Assembly: GCF_002934325.1 (NCBI RefSeq)
Contig: NZ_PTIV01000017.1
Location: 1-64,000, forward strand
Reading direction: 5' to 3'
DNA length: 64,000 nt
Source: Marinobacter persicus
GTDB lineage: Bacteria > Pseudomonadota > Gammaproteobacteria > Pseudomonadales > Oleiphilaceae
Numbering within the stretch: the stretch's first letter is position 1; each line of letters begins with the position of its first letter. The position numbers and the translations under genes were made by a program. The notes beneath the pieces are model-generated. The model saw only the letters and a program-made list of their open reading frames with translations. It did not search any database and was not told the origin of the DNA. Shown here piece by piece: positions 54,804-62,258 of the stretch.

Positions 54804-55085
54804 CTAACTGTCTTTGAGACTGGCAAGCTCTTTCGAAACCCTGTCAAAAATTTTCTTCGTGTCTGTTTCATCTTTAAGCTTGAAGCATTCAACCAGTAGT
54901 GTCACCGGGTGGATGCCCATAGTCGAGGCGAGTTCTTCAATCTTGTCGAGCGTTGGGCACTTGAGACCTCGTTCGAGTTCGCTCAGGTACGTTCGGCTGC
55001 TGATGGGTGTGAATGCTTCTTGAGAGAGCCCTTTTGCTTTTCTCTGTCGCCTAAGTGCTATCCCGAAAGCCTGCTGCAGTTCCAT
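54804..55085 (-). CDS. Small XRE-family (Cro/CI-type) transcriptional regulator
   Basis: The 93-residue protein has a helix-turn-helix at residues ~8-62: FGIALRRQRKAKGLSQEAF, then SSRTYLSELERGLKCPTLDK and IEELASTMGIHPVTLL. A ~30-residue charged helical tail follows. It diverges from the candidate toxin-antitoxin pair with a 90-bp gap that holds a symmetric operator, so it probably controls both itself and that pair (inference). Confidence 0.88.
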   Translation of the reverse strand: MELQQAFGIALRRQRKAKGLSQEAFTPISSRTYLSELERGLKCPTLDKIEELASTMGIHPVTLLVECFKLKDETDTKKIFDRVSKELASLKDS

Positions 55086-55120
55086 GTTGCCCCCCCAAGG
55101 AAAGGGCCCATGAAAGCGAA

Positions 55121-55154
55121 TTGCGCGCTATAACACTACACGCTATAGTTTGCA
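55121..55154. promoter_or_regulatory. Symmetric operator over divergent promoters
   Basis: TGC-N3-CTATA-N11-TATAG-N3-GCA (55122-55154) is a perfectly symmetric spaced palindrome. Its parts double as a plus-strand promoter (TTGCGC at 55121-55126, 17 bp, TATAGT at 55144-55149). On the minus strand the mirrored TATAGC (55132-55127) can act as a -10. A protein bound here would control both the XRE gene and the rightward pair. Confidence 0.6.
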
Positions 55155-55175
55155 TTTTGGGGTGGAGTACCAACT

Positions 55176-55640
55176 ATGTTTATGACTCAGGCTTACACTG
55201 AAGAACTCTTGGGACGCCCTTTTTCTGATGAGCAGTTCTGGCTTAGCGTGGAACTTGCGCACAGCGATGTTTGGTTCTTTGTCAGCACCGCATACTTTCG
55301 ACAAGGCGGCACTGGATACCGGTACTACCTATACACGAGACCTTCCGACCTCGTTGCCTTAATCAAAGAGAATGACGAGCTGTTTTGTATTACCAAGGTC
55401 ATGGCAGTCACCCCTCCCAGGGTCAACCAAACTGGAAGCTGGAGAATGCAGCGCCTTTTGAAGCTTGTGGCATTGTCAGATCGCACCGATCTGCAGAGGA
55501 TGAACTATATTTATCAGTTCGAGAACGGCTTGATTTACGATACTCGCGATCCTAAAGAAGATAACGATACTACATACCGCCAAGTTCTTTTTTCTGAAGA
55601 ACTGCATGCGTGCCCGGAGCTAGAGGTCGATGCCATCTAG
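55176..55640 (+). CDS. Uncharacterised 154-aa protein, candidate toxin
   Basis: I do not recognise a family. The protein is acidic and aromatic-rich, with blocks EQFWLSVELAHSDVWFFVS, TGYRYYLYTRPSDLVALIKE and QRLLKLVALSDRTDL, and looks like a compact alpha/beta fold. The stop lies 11 bp inside the next gene, so the two are co-translated. Being encoded directly upstream of an AbrB/DUF2384-like antitoxin, it is where a toxin could sit, but it does not look like the RES toxins that usually accompany DUF2384. An SD is weak (GGGTGGAG 9 bp before ATG). Confidence 0.65.
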   Translation: MFMTQAYTEELLGRPFSDEQFWLSVELAHSDVWFFVSTAYFRQGGTGYRYYLYTRPSDLVALIKENDELFCITKVMAVTPPRVNQTGSWRMQRLLKLVALSDRTDLQRMNYIYQFENGLIYDTRDPKEDNDTTYRQVLFSEELHACPELEVDAI

Positions 55641-56001
55641 AAGGATCACGAAAATCCGAGTATCTGAGACTGAGGTTTTGATTGCATTGCCTCTAGGGGT
55701 TCTCGCTGACTCTGGTTTCAAGGACGGACAGCTGATTCAGGTTACCGTCGAGGATGGTACCATCATACTTAACTCGGGCGAGCAAGGCAGTACGGGAGAC
55801 AATCTCGATGGACTCGTAGCGCAGATTCACATGAAAGCCTTGGATCTTTTTGAAGGGGATGAAGCAGCAAGAGATCGCTGGATGAGGAGCCCAATTCGCG
55901 CTCTTGGCTGGAAGTCGCCAGACCAGATGCTGCAGTCAGTCGAAGATATTGAAACCTTGTGCTTAGTGATTGGTCGGTTAGATCGCGGCTCCTTCCCTTA
56001 A
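55630..56001 (+). CDS. AbrB-like / DUF2384 (MbcA-ParS type) antitoxin-like protein
   Basis: The 123-residue protein joins two parts. Residues ~5-50 resemble a SpoVT-AbrB swapped-hairpin DNA-binding domain (ITKIRVSETEVLIALPLGVL, FKDGQLIQVTVEDGTIIL). Residues ~80-123 match the DUF2384 antitoxin C-terminus (RDRWMRSPIRALGWKSPDQM, IETLCLVIGRLDRGSF). Both parts occur in antitoxins, but their combination in one short protein is uncommon in my knowledge. Overlap with the upstream gene supports a toxin-antitoxin unit. Confidence 0.75.
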   Translation: MPSRRITKIRVSETEVLIALPLGVLADSGFKDGQLIQVTVEDGTIILNSGEQGSTGDNLDGLVAQIHMKALDLFEGDEAARDRWMRSPIRALGWKSPDQMLQSVEDIETLCLVIGRLDRGSFP

Positions 56002-56281
56002 GATCATTGTCGCGGTGGCAACCATTGATCAGCCCCGCGGATTCGGGGCCGCCTTAGGTGATATCGGAACAAGCTATTTGGTAGCCGGTATGGTCGCAAA
56101 GCGGACATTCAGATCCGAGTCGCAAAGCCCCTGTTTGAGGCTCGGGTGTGTCGTTCGTAAGGGGGTAAGTCCAATCTTGTTTTCAATGTCCGAAAAATTC
56201 GCCCGGTAGGCATTCCCCAAATCCGGCAAGCCACATTGATGGAATTTAAGTTTCAGTAAAGCTCATTCGGTCCCGGCAGTC
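56002..56281. other. Non-coding low-GC segment before the phn operon
   Basis: No gene is supported between the antitoxin-like gene and the Pho-box array. A small hairpin (GCCCCG 56032-56037 with CGGGGC 56044-56049) about 30 bp after the stop may end the toxin-antitoxin transcript but has no U-tract. A 64-codon open frame at 56015-56209 has no SD and no recognisable protein pattern, so I do not call it. Confidence 0.5.
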
Positions 56282-56310
56282 TCGTCACTAAACCATCACA
56301 GCTTTGTCAC
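56282..56310 (+). promoter_or_regulatory. Pho-box-like array (three 7-mers at 11-bp period) upstream of phnF
   Basis: TCGTCAC, CCATCAC and TTGTCAC occur at 56282, 56293 and 56304, each separated by 4 bp. This is the repeat and spacing of PhoB sites (CTGTCAT-N4-CTGTCAT). A TAGGCT lies 10 bp after the last repeat, the usual distance from a Pho box to -10. It lies 42 bp upstream of the phnF start. Confidence 0.7.
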
Positions 56311-56341
56311 ATTAGTCCTTTAGGCTCTCTTACAAATCAAC

Positions 56342-56353
56342 TTGTATAGACAT
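56342..56353 (+). promoter_or_regulatory. PhnF operator overlapping the phnF start
   Basis: TTGTATAGACAT is nearly identical to the sequence before phnG and close to the TGGTATAGACCA motif known for mycobacterial PhnF. It overlaps the first ATG (56352), so binding here would give autorepression. Confidence 0.6.
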
Positions 56354-57086
56354 GCCTATGAGCCTCTACACCCTGCAACGCGAAACCGGCCACGCCCTTT
56401 ACCGCCAGATTGCCCGGCATCTGGAGCGTGATGTTCTGAACCAGTACGCCCCCGGCGACATGCTGCCCTCGGAAAACGAGATGGCGGATCGTTTTGGTGT
56501 TAATCGCCACACACTCCGGCGCGCGATTGATCTTCTGGTTGCCGATGGTCTTCTGGAGCGTCAGCACGGTCGCGGCGTCTTCGTGATCAATAACCAGATC
56601 GACTACCCACTGAGCTCCGACACCCGGTTTACCGAAAACCTGACGGCCATGGGTGCATCCACTGGTGGGCGTGTGGTTCGCAAACAGGTTCTGCCTGCCA
56701 TCGAACGGGTAGCGGAACGACTGAGCATTGAGGTGGGGGAGCCGGTTATCTGGATTGAAAGCGTGCGAACCGTGGATGACTCGCCCTTCTGCGTTATTTC
56801 GCACTTCCTGCCGGAAGCTCGGTTCGCAAAGGTCCGGGACGAATATGAGGGTGGCTCTCTGCACGGCTTTCTGGCGGAACATTACGGCTACTCGCTCAAG
56901 CGCGTCCAGAGCCTGGTAACAGCGATGCTCCCGCAGGGCGACGACGCCGGTCTTCTGGCGATGCCACGGACCCAGCCCGTGCTGCGGGTAAAGAGTACCA
57001 ACGTGCATGAGCGGGATCTGACCCCGCTTGAGTACGTGATTACCCGGTTTCGCGCAGACCGGATCCAACTGTGCATCAACCCATGA
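56352..57086 (+). CDS. phnF: GntR/HutC-family regulator of phosphonate metabolism PhnF
   Basis: The 244-residue repressor has an N-terminal winged helix (residues ~15-80: ALYRQIARHLERDVL, LPSENEMADRFGVNRHTLR, LVADGLLERQHGRGVFV) and a C-terminal UTRA effector domain (~100-240: RFTENLTAMGASTGG and ARFAKVRDEYEGGSLHGFL). The start may be 56352 or the ATG at 56358; neither has an SD. It heads the phn operon behind Pho-box repeats and an operator. Confidence 0.93.
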   Translation: MPMSLYTLQRETGHALYRQIARHLERDVLNQYAPGDMLPSENEMADRFGVNRHTLRRAIDLLVADGLLERQHGRGVFVINNQIDYPLSSDTRFTENLTAMGASTGGRVVRKQVLPAIERVAERLSIEVGEPVIWIESVRTVDDSPFCVISHFLPEARFAKVRDEYEGGSLHGFLAEHYGYSLKRVQSLVTAMLPQGDDAGLLAMPRTQPVLRVKSTNVHERDLTPLEYVITRFRADRIQLCINP

Positions 57087-57138
57087 CTGTCTGCTAACGG
57101 TCGAACACCTGAATCAACACCCTACGGGAGCTTTTGTA

Positions 57139-58086
57139 ATGTATCCGAAACTGCACTCTATTCTCAAATACGCGATGTCCGCTGTGGCCATCATCGCCAT
57201 GCTCGGTTCAGCCTTTACCATGGCCGCCGCCAGCGATGGCACCAGTGACCGGCCTTTGCGGGTAGTGCTAATTCCCGCCGACGGCGGCACTGAAGACGGC
57301 ACCCGGAAAGACTTTGAACCCATCTTCAATGCCATCTCCGAAGCTACCGGCCTGAACTTTGAGCTGAAAGTTGGCCAGAGCTACGGCGCGGTTGTTGAAG
57401 CCATGTGTAATGGCTCTGCCGACATTGCCTGGTTTGGCCCCGTCAGTTATCTGCAGGCCCATGACCGTGGTTGCGCCAATCTGCTGGCCATGGCGGTCAG
57501 AAAAGGCGGATCCGTCTACTACTCCGGCATTTTTGCCCGCAAGGACAGTGGTATCGACAGCATTACCGATATCCGCGGCAAACGAATCGCACTGGGCGAT
57601 GTCAACTCCACTTCCAGTTTCAATATTCCTGTGGCCATGCTGCTCCGTGAAGGCGTTGACCCGGCCAGCGATACCGCCAAGGTCAACCTTGCCGGCAGTC
57701 ATGCCAATGTGCTGTCTGCACTCTCCCAGGGGCTTGTAGATGTTGGCGGGGCCTCCTTCGATTCCTATGAGAAAGCCCTGAACGCAGGTGCCATCGACGG
57801 CAACGACATCAAGGTTATTGCCAAAAGCGCACCCCTGCCCTACCCACCGCTGGCCATTCAGCCGGAAGTCAGTGCTGATGTTAAAAGCCGTCTCCGCAAG
57901 GCATTCAATAATGTTCATACCATGCCCGGCATCAAACCCGAGCAGATTCGCGGCTATGGCGGCAAACAGGTGGACCGTTACACCAGCGATGTCAGCGAAG
58001 AAACCATGGCGGAAGTCGGCGATATGCTGAATGCCGTCACACGTGACGTTAAACAGTCCATTCTTGCAGCCGGCAACAAACGCTGA
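57139..58086 (+). CDS. phnD: Phosphonate ABC transporter substrate-binding protein PhnD
   Basis: The 315-residue periplasmic protein has a signal peptide (MYPKLHSILKYAMSAVAIIAM, cleavage near AAA). It then shows the PhnD/SsuA-like fold: RVVLIPADGGTEDGTRKDFE, LKVGQSYGAVVEAMCNGSAD, WFGPVSYLQAHDRGCANLL, GKRIALGDVNSTSSF and HANVLSALSQGLVDVGGASF. It captures phosphonates for PhnCE. A GGGAG SD lies 8 bp before the ATG. phnC follows after 53 bp. Confidence 0.95.
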   Translation: MYPKLHSILKYAMSAVAIIAMLGSAFTMAAASDGTSDRPLRVVLIPADGGTEDGTRKDFEPIFNAISEATGLNFELKVGQSYGAVVEAMCNGSADIAWFGPVSYLQAHDRGCANLLAMAVRKGGSVYYSGIFARKDSGIDSITDIRGKRIALGDVNSTSSFNIPVAMLLREGVDPASDTAKVNLAGSHANVLSALSQGLVDVGGASFDSYEKALNAGAIDGNDIKVIAKSAPLPYPPLAIQPEVSADVKSRLRKAFNNVHTMPGIKPEQIRGYGGKQVDRYTSDVSEETMAEVGDMLNAVTRDVKQSILAAGNKR

Positions 58087-58139
58087 ACGAACGGATAACT
58101 GCCGCCCCGCATGGCGGGCAGTCAACAGGAGAAACAACC

Positions 58140-58961
58140 ATGAGCCAGACACCAACATCAATGGTCAAGCTCAGCGCCATCGACAAGACCTGGGCAGACG
58201 GCACCCGCGCTCTGAACAGCGTTGATCTGGAGGTTCCGGAAGGGCAGTTCTGCGTCATTCTTGGCCCGTCCGGGGCTGGTAAATCCACCCTCTTGCGATC
58301 CGTTAACGGGTTGATGAGACCAACCGGAGGCAATGTCCGGGTAGATGGGCTTGAACTGAGCTCGGCCAGCGAGCGTGAGCTGCGCAGGCGGGTCGCCATG
58401 ATTCATCAGCACTTCAACCTGGCAACCCGTGCCAGCGTCGCCGCCAACGTGCTTTCCGGCGCCCTGCCCGAGGTGTCAATGGCCCGTGCTCTGTGTGGCT
58501 GGTTCCATCCCGAGCAGCGCAAGAAAGCCTGCCACTATCTGGAACGGGTCGGGCTCAAGCCTGAGCACCTCCATCGCCGGGCCGGCGAGCTCTCCGGTGG
58601 CCAGCAGCAACGTGTGGGTATCGCACGGGCCTTCATGCTGGACCCGAAAGTGGTGCTTGCCGATGAGCCCGTGGCCAGCCTTGACCCCCAGATTTCCCGC
58701 GACATTCTCACCCTGCTGAAGGACGCGGCCCGGGAACTCAATGCCACCGTTATCTGCAGCCTGCACCAGGTAGATCTGGCCCGCGAGTTCGGCGACCGGA
58801 TCGTGGGCATGCGCAGTGGCGAGATTGTCTTTGACGGCGCCCCGGAAGAGTTCGACGACCAACGCCTGAGCAGACTCTATCAGAACGCCGACTGGGGTGA
58901 TGGCCAGCCCGGACAGGTTCCGGAAGACAGCCTGGAACTCGACTCTGCCGGAGGCATGTAA
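58140..58961 (+). CDS. phnC: Phosphonate ABC transporter ATP-binding protein PhnC
   Basis: The 273-residue ATPase has Walker A GPSGAGKSTLLRSV near residue 45, the signature LSGGQQQRVGIARAFM, Walker B VVLADEPVASLDP and the H-loop CSLHQVDLA. GLMRPTGGNVRVDGLEL and RVAMIHQHFNLATRASVAANV are typical of PhnC. It powers uptake through PhnE. Its TAA stop shares one base with the phnE ATG. Confidence 0.96.
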   Translation: MSQTPTSMVKLSAIDKTWADGTRALNSVDLEVPEGQFCVILGPSGAGKSTLLRSVNGLMRPTGGNVRVDGLELSSASERELRRRVAMIHQHFNLATRASVAANVLSGALPEVSMARALCGWFHPEQRKKACHYLERVGLKPEHLHRRAGELSGGQQQRVGIARAFMLDPKVVLADEPVASLDPQISRDILTLLKDAARELNATVICSLHQVDLAREFGDRIVGMRSGEIVFDGAPEEFDDQRLSRLYQNADWGDGQPGQVPEDSLELDSAGGM

Positions 58962-59986
58962 TGAACACCCGACCCATTCCCGTGCCACCCCAGGGCTCCC
59001 GCTTACATTGGCATCTGGATCAGCCGTTCCGGCTGAAACATCTGGTGATCGCGGTTCTGATACTCGCCTTGCTGCTGATCACCGGACACCGCACCGAAAT
59101 GGATCGCATGGTGACCATGACCACCCAGGCCGTTGGCAACTTAGTGGGGCTGAATGACGAGTCTCAGGTAGTGCGCGGCCTGAGCAAAGTGGCCGATTCC
59201 ATGTGGCCGCCACAGATGGCGACATCCGAACAAGTGGCACGGATAAACGATTTCAACGCCAACGATATCCCCCTGTTTGCCCGCGTGGAGAACCGGGAAA
59301 CCACTACCCAGCGCCTTAATGAAGACACCCTGCAACTGGAGAGCACCACCGAAACCACGGAAGTGCTTTACGACCCCCTGGGCTACGTGAAAACCGTGTT
59401 TGGAAAAATGATAGAGACCCTGGAAATTGCGCTCTGGGGCACCCTTCTGGCTGTCAGCCTGTCCATTCCCCTGGCCTGGTTCGCCGCCAGTAACTACTCC
59501 CCGAACCGGGTCACCTACACCCTGGCCAGAGGTTTTATCAGCCTGTTGCGCTCGGTGCCGGAACTGATTGTGGCGCTGTTTCTGGTGCTGGCCTATGGCT
59601 TTGGGCCCATTGCCGGGGTGCTCGCCCTGGGCATGCACGCCGCCGGTTTTCTGGGCAAGTTCTACGCCGAGGACATCGAAAACGCCGACAAACAGCCGCA
59701 GGAAGCGCTGGAAGCCATTGGCGCCGGCAAGATCAAGACGGTGCTTTACGCCGTGATGCCACAGGTGCTTCCCCAGTATGTGGCCTACACCGCCTACATT
59801 CTGGATCGCAATCTGCGTATGGCCACGGTGGTCGGTCTTGTCGGCGCCGGCGGAATCGGCCAGGAACTGAAAGGCCGCTTCGACATGTACGACTATGGCC
59901 ACGTGATGACCATTCTGATCGCTATTTTCCTGTTCGTTTTCCTGCTCGACCAGCTTTCAGCCCGCATCCGGTCCCGGATGATCTGA
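58961..59986 (+). CDS. phnE: Phosphonate ABC transporter permease PhnE (long form)
   Basis: The 341-residue permease has a first membrane helix at ~30-46 (LVIAVLILALLLIT) and five more between ~155 and 335. The ABC coupling motif is EALEAIGAGKIKTVLYAVMP near residue 245. It is longer than typical PhnE (~260-290) because about 100 hydrophilic residues (~50-150, containing MWPPQMATSEQVARI and TTETTEVLYDPLGYVK) lie between the first and second helices, presumably in the periplasm. Confidence 0.93.
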   Translation: MNTRPIPVPPQGSRLHWHLDQPFRLKHLVIAVLILALLLITGHRTEMDRMVTMTTQAVGNLVGLNDESQVVRGLSKVADSMWPPQMATSEQVARINDFNANDIPLFARVENRETTTQRLNEDTLQLESTTETTEVLYDPLGYVKTVFGKMIETLEIALWGTLLAVSLSIPLAWFAASNYSPNRVTYTLARGFISLLRSVPELIVALFLVLAYGFGPIAGVLALGMHAAGFLGKFYAEDIENADKQPQEALEAIGAGKIKTVLYAVMPQVLPQYVAYTAYILDRNLRMATVVGLVGAGGIGQELKGRFDMYDYGHVMTILIAIFLFVFLLDQLSARIRSRMI

Positions 59987-60015
59987 AGATGCAGCATTTT
60001 TATTTCAATACAGAC

Positions 60016-60027
60016 ATGTATAGACAT
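60016..60027 (+). promoter_or_regulatory. PhnF operator before phnG
   Basis: ATGTATAGACAT, flanked by CAGAC and CTG to give an outer CAGA/TCTG symmetry, lies 24 bp before the phnG ATG in the 64-bp phnE-phnG gap. It matches the site at phnF in 11 of 12 positions, so the C-P lyase genes may have their own PhnF-controlled promoter. Confidence 0.65.
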
Positions 60028-60050
60028 CTGAACAATACGGAGCAGCGCTT

Positions 60051-60542
60051 ATGAACAATCATGCAACCGAGGCAAGCTGGCCGCCACCGCGTAGCCAGTG
60101 GCTTCAGTACTGGTCTGCAGCCCCCGCCGAGCAGGCCGAGACTCTGGCCGCGGAAATCGCCGAACACTGCGAAGTCAGCGACGTCACCCTTCCGCAAAAC
60201 GGCCTCGGCCTTCTGAAACTGCCGGATTCCGCCCTGAACGACCTGTATTTTCTGGGCGAAGTGCCGGTCAGCCACGCCCATGTAGAGGTTGTCGCGCCGG
60301 ATGGTACCCGCTCCGAGGGTGGCGCCCGCCTGCTGGATGACCGCCAGTCACTGGCCCGGGCACTGGCCGTTCTGGATGCCACCCTGGCCGATCGGCTGCC
60401 AAAACATGAGCAGGCGCTGGACCTTCTGAACACTGGTCGGGCGGCGGTTCAGCAAACCCGGGCCGAACGCAATGCCATTCTGGCCACCACCCGAGTGGAT
60501 TTCTCTCTGCTGGGTGATGGAAGCGAGGACGACGATGAATAA
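60051..60542 (+). CDS. phnG: Carbon-phosphorus lyase complex subunit PhnG
   Basis: The 163-residue protein is part of the PhnGHIJ core complex that attaches phosphonate to ATP in place of adenine. Typical blocks are RSQWLQYWSAAPAEQAETLA, GLLKLPDSALNDLYFLGEV and VEVVAPDGTRSEGGARLLDD. A GGAG SD lies 8 bp before the ATG. Its last 8 bp overlap phnH. Confidence 0.95.
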   Translation: MNNHATEASWPPPRSQWLQYWSAAPAEQAETLAAEIAEHCEVSDVTLPQNGLGLLKLPDSALNDLYFLGEVPVSHAHVEVVAPDGTRSEGGARLLDDRQSLARALAVLDATLADRLPKHEQALDLLNTGRAAVQQTRAERNAILATTRVDFSLLGDGSEDDDE

Positions 60543-61113
60543 CCCCCTTACTACCGAACAGCACAACAGCGTCTGGAGCCCGCTCTATCAGCAACGGGCG
60601 TTCCGGGCACTGATGAGTGCGTTTTCCTTTCCCGGGCGTCGCCAGTCACTGCCGTTGTGCAGCGATGCCACAGGGCCAACCTGCATTGCCGCCGTTCTGT
60701 GCGACAACGAAGTAAGCCTGGCAGACCCGGATCAGTTGATTGATTCAGCCGATGTCCGACGTCTCGGCATCCGCGAAGCCGGCGTCACAAACGCCGGGTT
60801 CATTGTGGCCGATGGCAGCCAGGCACCCACCTTTGAACCAGCGCTGGGCAACCTTGCCGAACCGGAGCAGGGCGCAACCATCATCATACGCGTAGCCAGC
60901 CTGGAGGACAGCAACGATTTTCCGTTGATACTCCAGGGGCCCGGCATTGAGGATAAGCAAGCGCTTTCGGTTAATGGCCTGAATCGCGAGTGGCTGGCTG
61001 AAAGAACGCGCTGGAATCGAAATTTTCCAATGGGCGTCGACCTGATTCTGATGGACGACACGCAGGTAGTAGCGTTGCCGCGCACTACCCGGATCAGCGG
61101 GGGAACCAACTGA
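60535..61113 (+). CDS. phnH: Carbon-phosphorus lyase complex subunit PhnH
   Basis: The 192-residue protein opens WSPLYQQRAFRALMSAFSFP followed by GRRQSLP, the PhnH signature. Later blocks are TCIAAVLCDNEVSLAD and LQGPGIEDKQALSVNGLNRE. PhnH is a structural dimer subunit of the C-P lyase core. The start at 60535 lies inside phnG and the stop overlaps phnI by one base (TGATG). Confidence 0.95.
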   Translation: MNNPLTTEQHNSVWSPLYQQRAFRALMSAFSFPGRRQSLPLCSDATGPTCIAAVLCDNEVSLADPDQLIDSADVRRLGIREAGVTNAGFIVADGSQAPTFEPALGNLAEPEQGATIIIRVASLEDSNDFPLILQGPGIEDKQALSVNGLNREWLAERTRWNRNFPMGVDLILMDDTQVVALPRTTRISGGTN

Positions 61114-62258
61114 TGGGTTATGTTGCAATCAAAGGTGGCGAAAAAGCCATCGACGGGGCGGCTGAAGCCCTGGAAGCGCTCAGGGCCGGCGGGCCTGTTT
61201 CAGGCTCTGAACCTTTGTCCCTGAATGCCATTGAACACCAGCTCCGGCTGCTGACCTCGCGCATCATGTCCGAAGGCGGGCTGTATCATCCCCAGCTTGC
61301 GGCCCTGGCCATCAAACAGATGCAGGGCGACACCCTGGAAGCCGGTTTTGCATTGCGGGCCTATCGGTCCACCAAACCCCGGCTGCTGGAAACCCCGCCC
61401 CAGGACACCGGAAACATGCGCCTGATCCGCCGGATTTCCAGTGCCTTCAGGGACATCCCCGGCGGACAGATGCTGGGGCCAACCCACGATTACGCCCTGC
61501 GCCTGATGCGGTTTGAACTGGCCGAAGAGTCACCGGAGCCGTTCCGGAAGATGGCATCAACGTTCCTGAAGAACGCACCAGAGGAGTCGCTTCCCGACAG
61601 CTTCCCGAAAGTGCTGGACGCGCTGCGCTCAGAACGTCTGCTGCCGCCCAAAGCGGAGCACCGAAACCCGGCGTTCGACATCACCCGCGACCCGCTGATT
61701 TTTCCGGTCAGCCGGTCGGCGGCACTGGCCACCATGGCCCGGGCCGAAACCGGCTCCATGCTGGCCATTGCCTATTCCAACATGCGCGGCTACGGCGACA
61801 TCCACCCGACGGTGGCGGAACTGCGGGTGGGTTACCTGCCAGTGATGCTGCCCCATCCGGTGACCGGCGAACTGACCGAGGCCGGCGAAGTGCTGATGAC
61901 CGAGTGCGAAGTCATTGCCATGTACGAACCGGACGATACCGAATCCGCCAGGGGCGCGGCCCCCGAGTTCACCCTGGGCTACGGTGCCTGCTTTGGCCAC
62001 AATGAAACCAAAGCCATCAGCATGGCCATTCTGGACCGCGCCCTGCAAAAAGGCATGCGGGACGGCCCGGAAAACCCATCCGAAGACCCGGAGTTCGTGC
62101 TGATGCACATCGACGGCGTGGACTCCATGGGCTTTGCAAACCACTACAAAATGCCCCACTACGTCACCTTCCAGTCCGACATGGACCGGCTGCGTTCCAC
62201 CCGGGAAAAGTACCAGGCGCGCGGCGAAACCCCGCAGGAGGAAACCCATGAATCCTGA
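61113..62258 (+). CDS. phnI: Carbon-phosphorus lyase complex subunit PhnI
   Basis: The 381-residue catalytic subunit exchanges adenine of ATP for methylphosphonate. It starts GYVAIKGGEKAIDGAAEALE. Conserved blocks include QLRLLTSRIMSEGGLYHPQL, LGPTHDYALRLMRFELAEES, MLAIAYSNMRGYGDIHPTVA and ECEVIAMYEPDD. It overlaps phnJ by 11 bp. Confidence 0.96.
   Translation: MGYVAIKGGEKAIDGAAEALEALRAGGPVSGSEPLSLNAIEHQLRLLTSRIMSEGGLYHPQLAALAIKQMQGDTLEAGFALRAYRSTKPRLLETPPQDTGNMRLIRRISSAFRDIPGGQMLGPTHDYALRLMRFELAEESPEPFRKMASTFLKNAPEESLPDSFPKVLDALRSERLLPPKAEHRNPAFDITRDPLIFPVSRSAALATMARAETGSMLAIAYSNMRGYGDIHPTVAELRVGYLPVMLPHPVTGELTEAGEVLMTECEVIAMYEPDDTESARGAAPEFTLGYGACFGHNETKAISMAILDRALQKGMRDGPENPSEDPEFVLMHIDGVDSMGFANHYKMPHYVTFQSDMDRLRSTREKYQARGETPQEETHES

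Noticed and set aside
54674..54892. 72-codon minus-strand frame in the hrpB junction
   Set aside because: Overlaps the XRE gene end in another frame, lacks an SD and has no recognisable domain; kept only as possible debris.
56015..56209. 64-codon frame between the antitoxin-like gene and phnF
   Set aside because: No SD, no recognisable protein pattern; likely chance in non-coding DNA.
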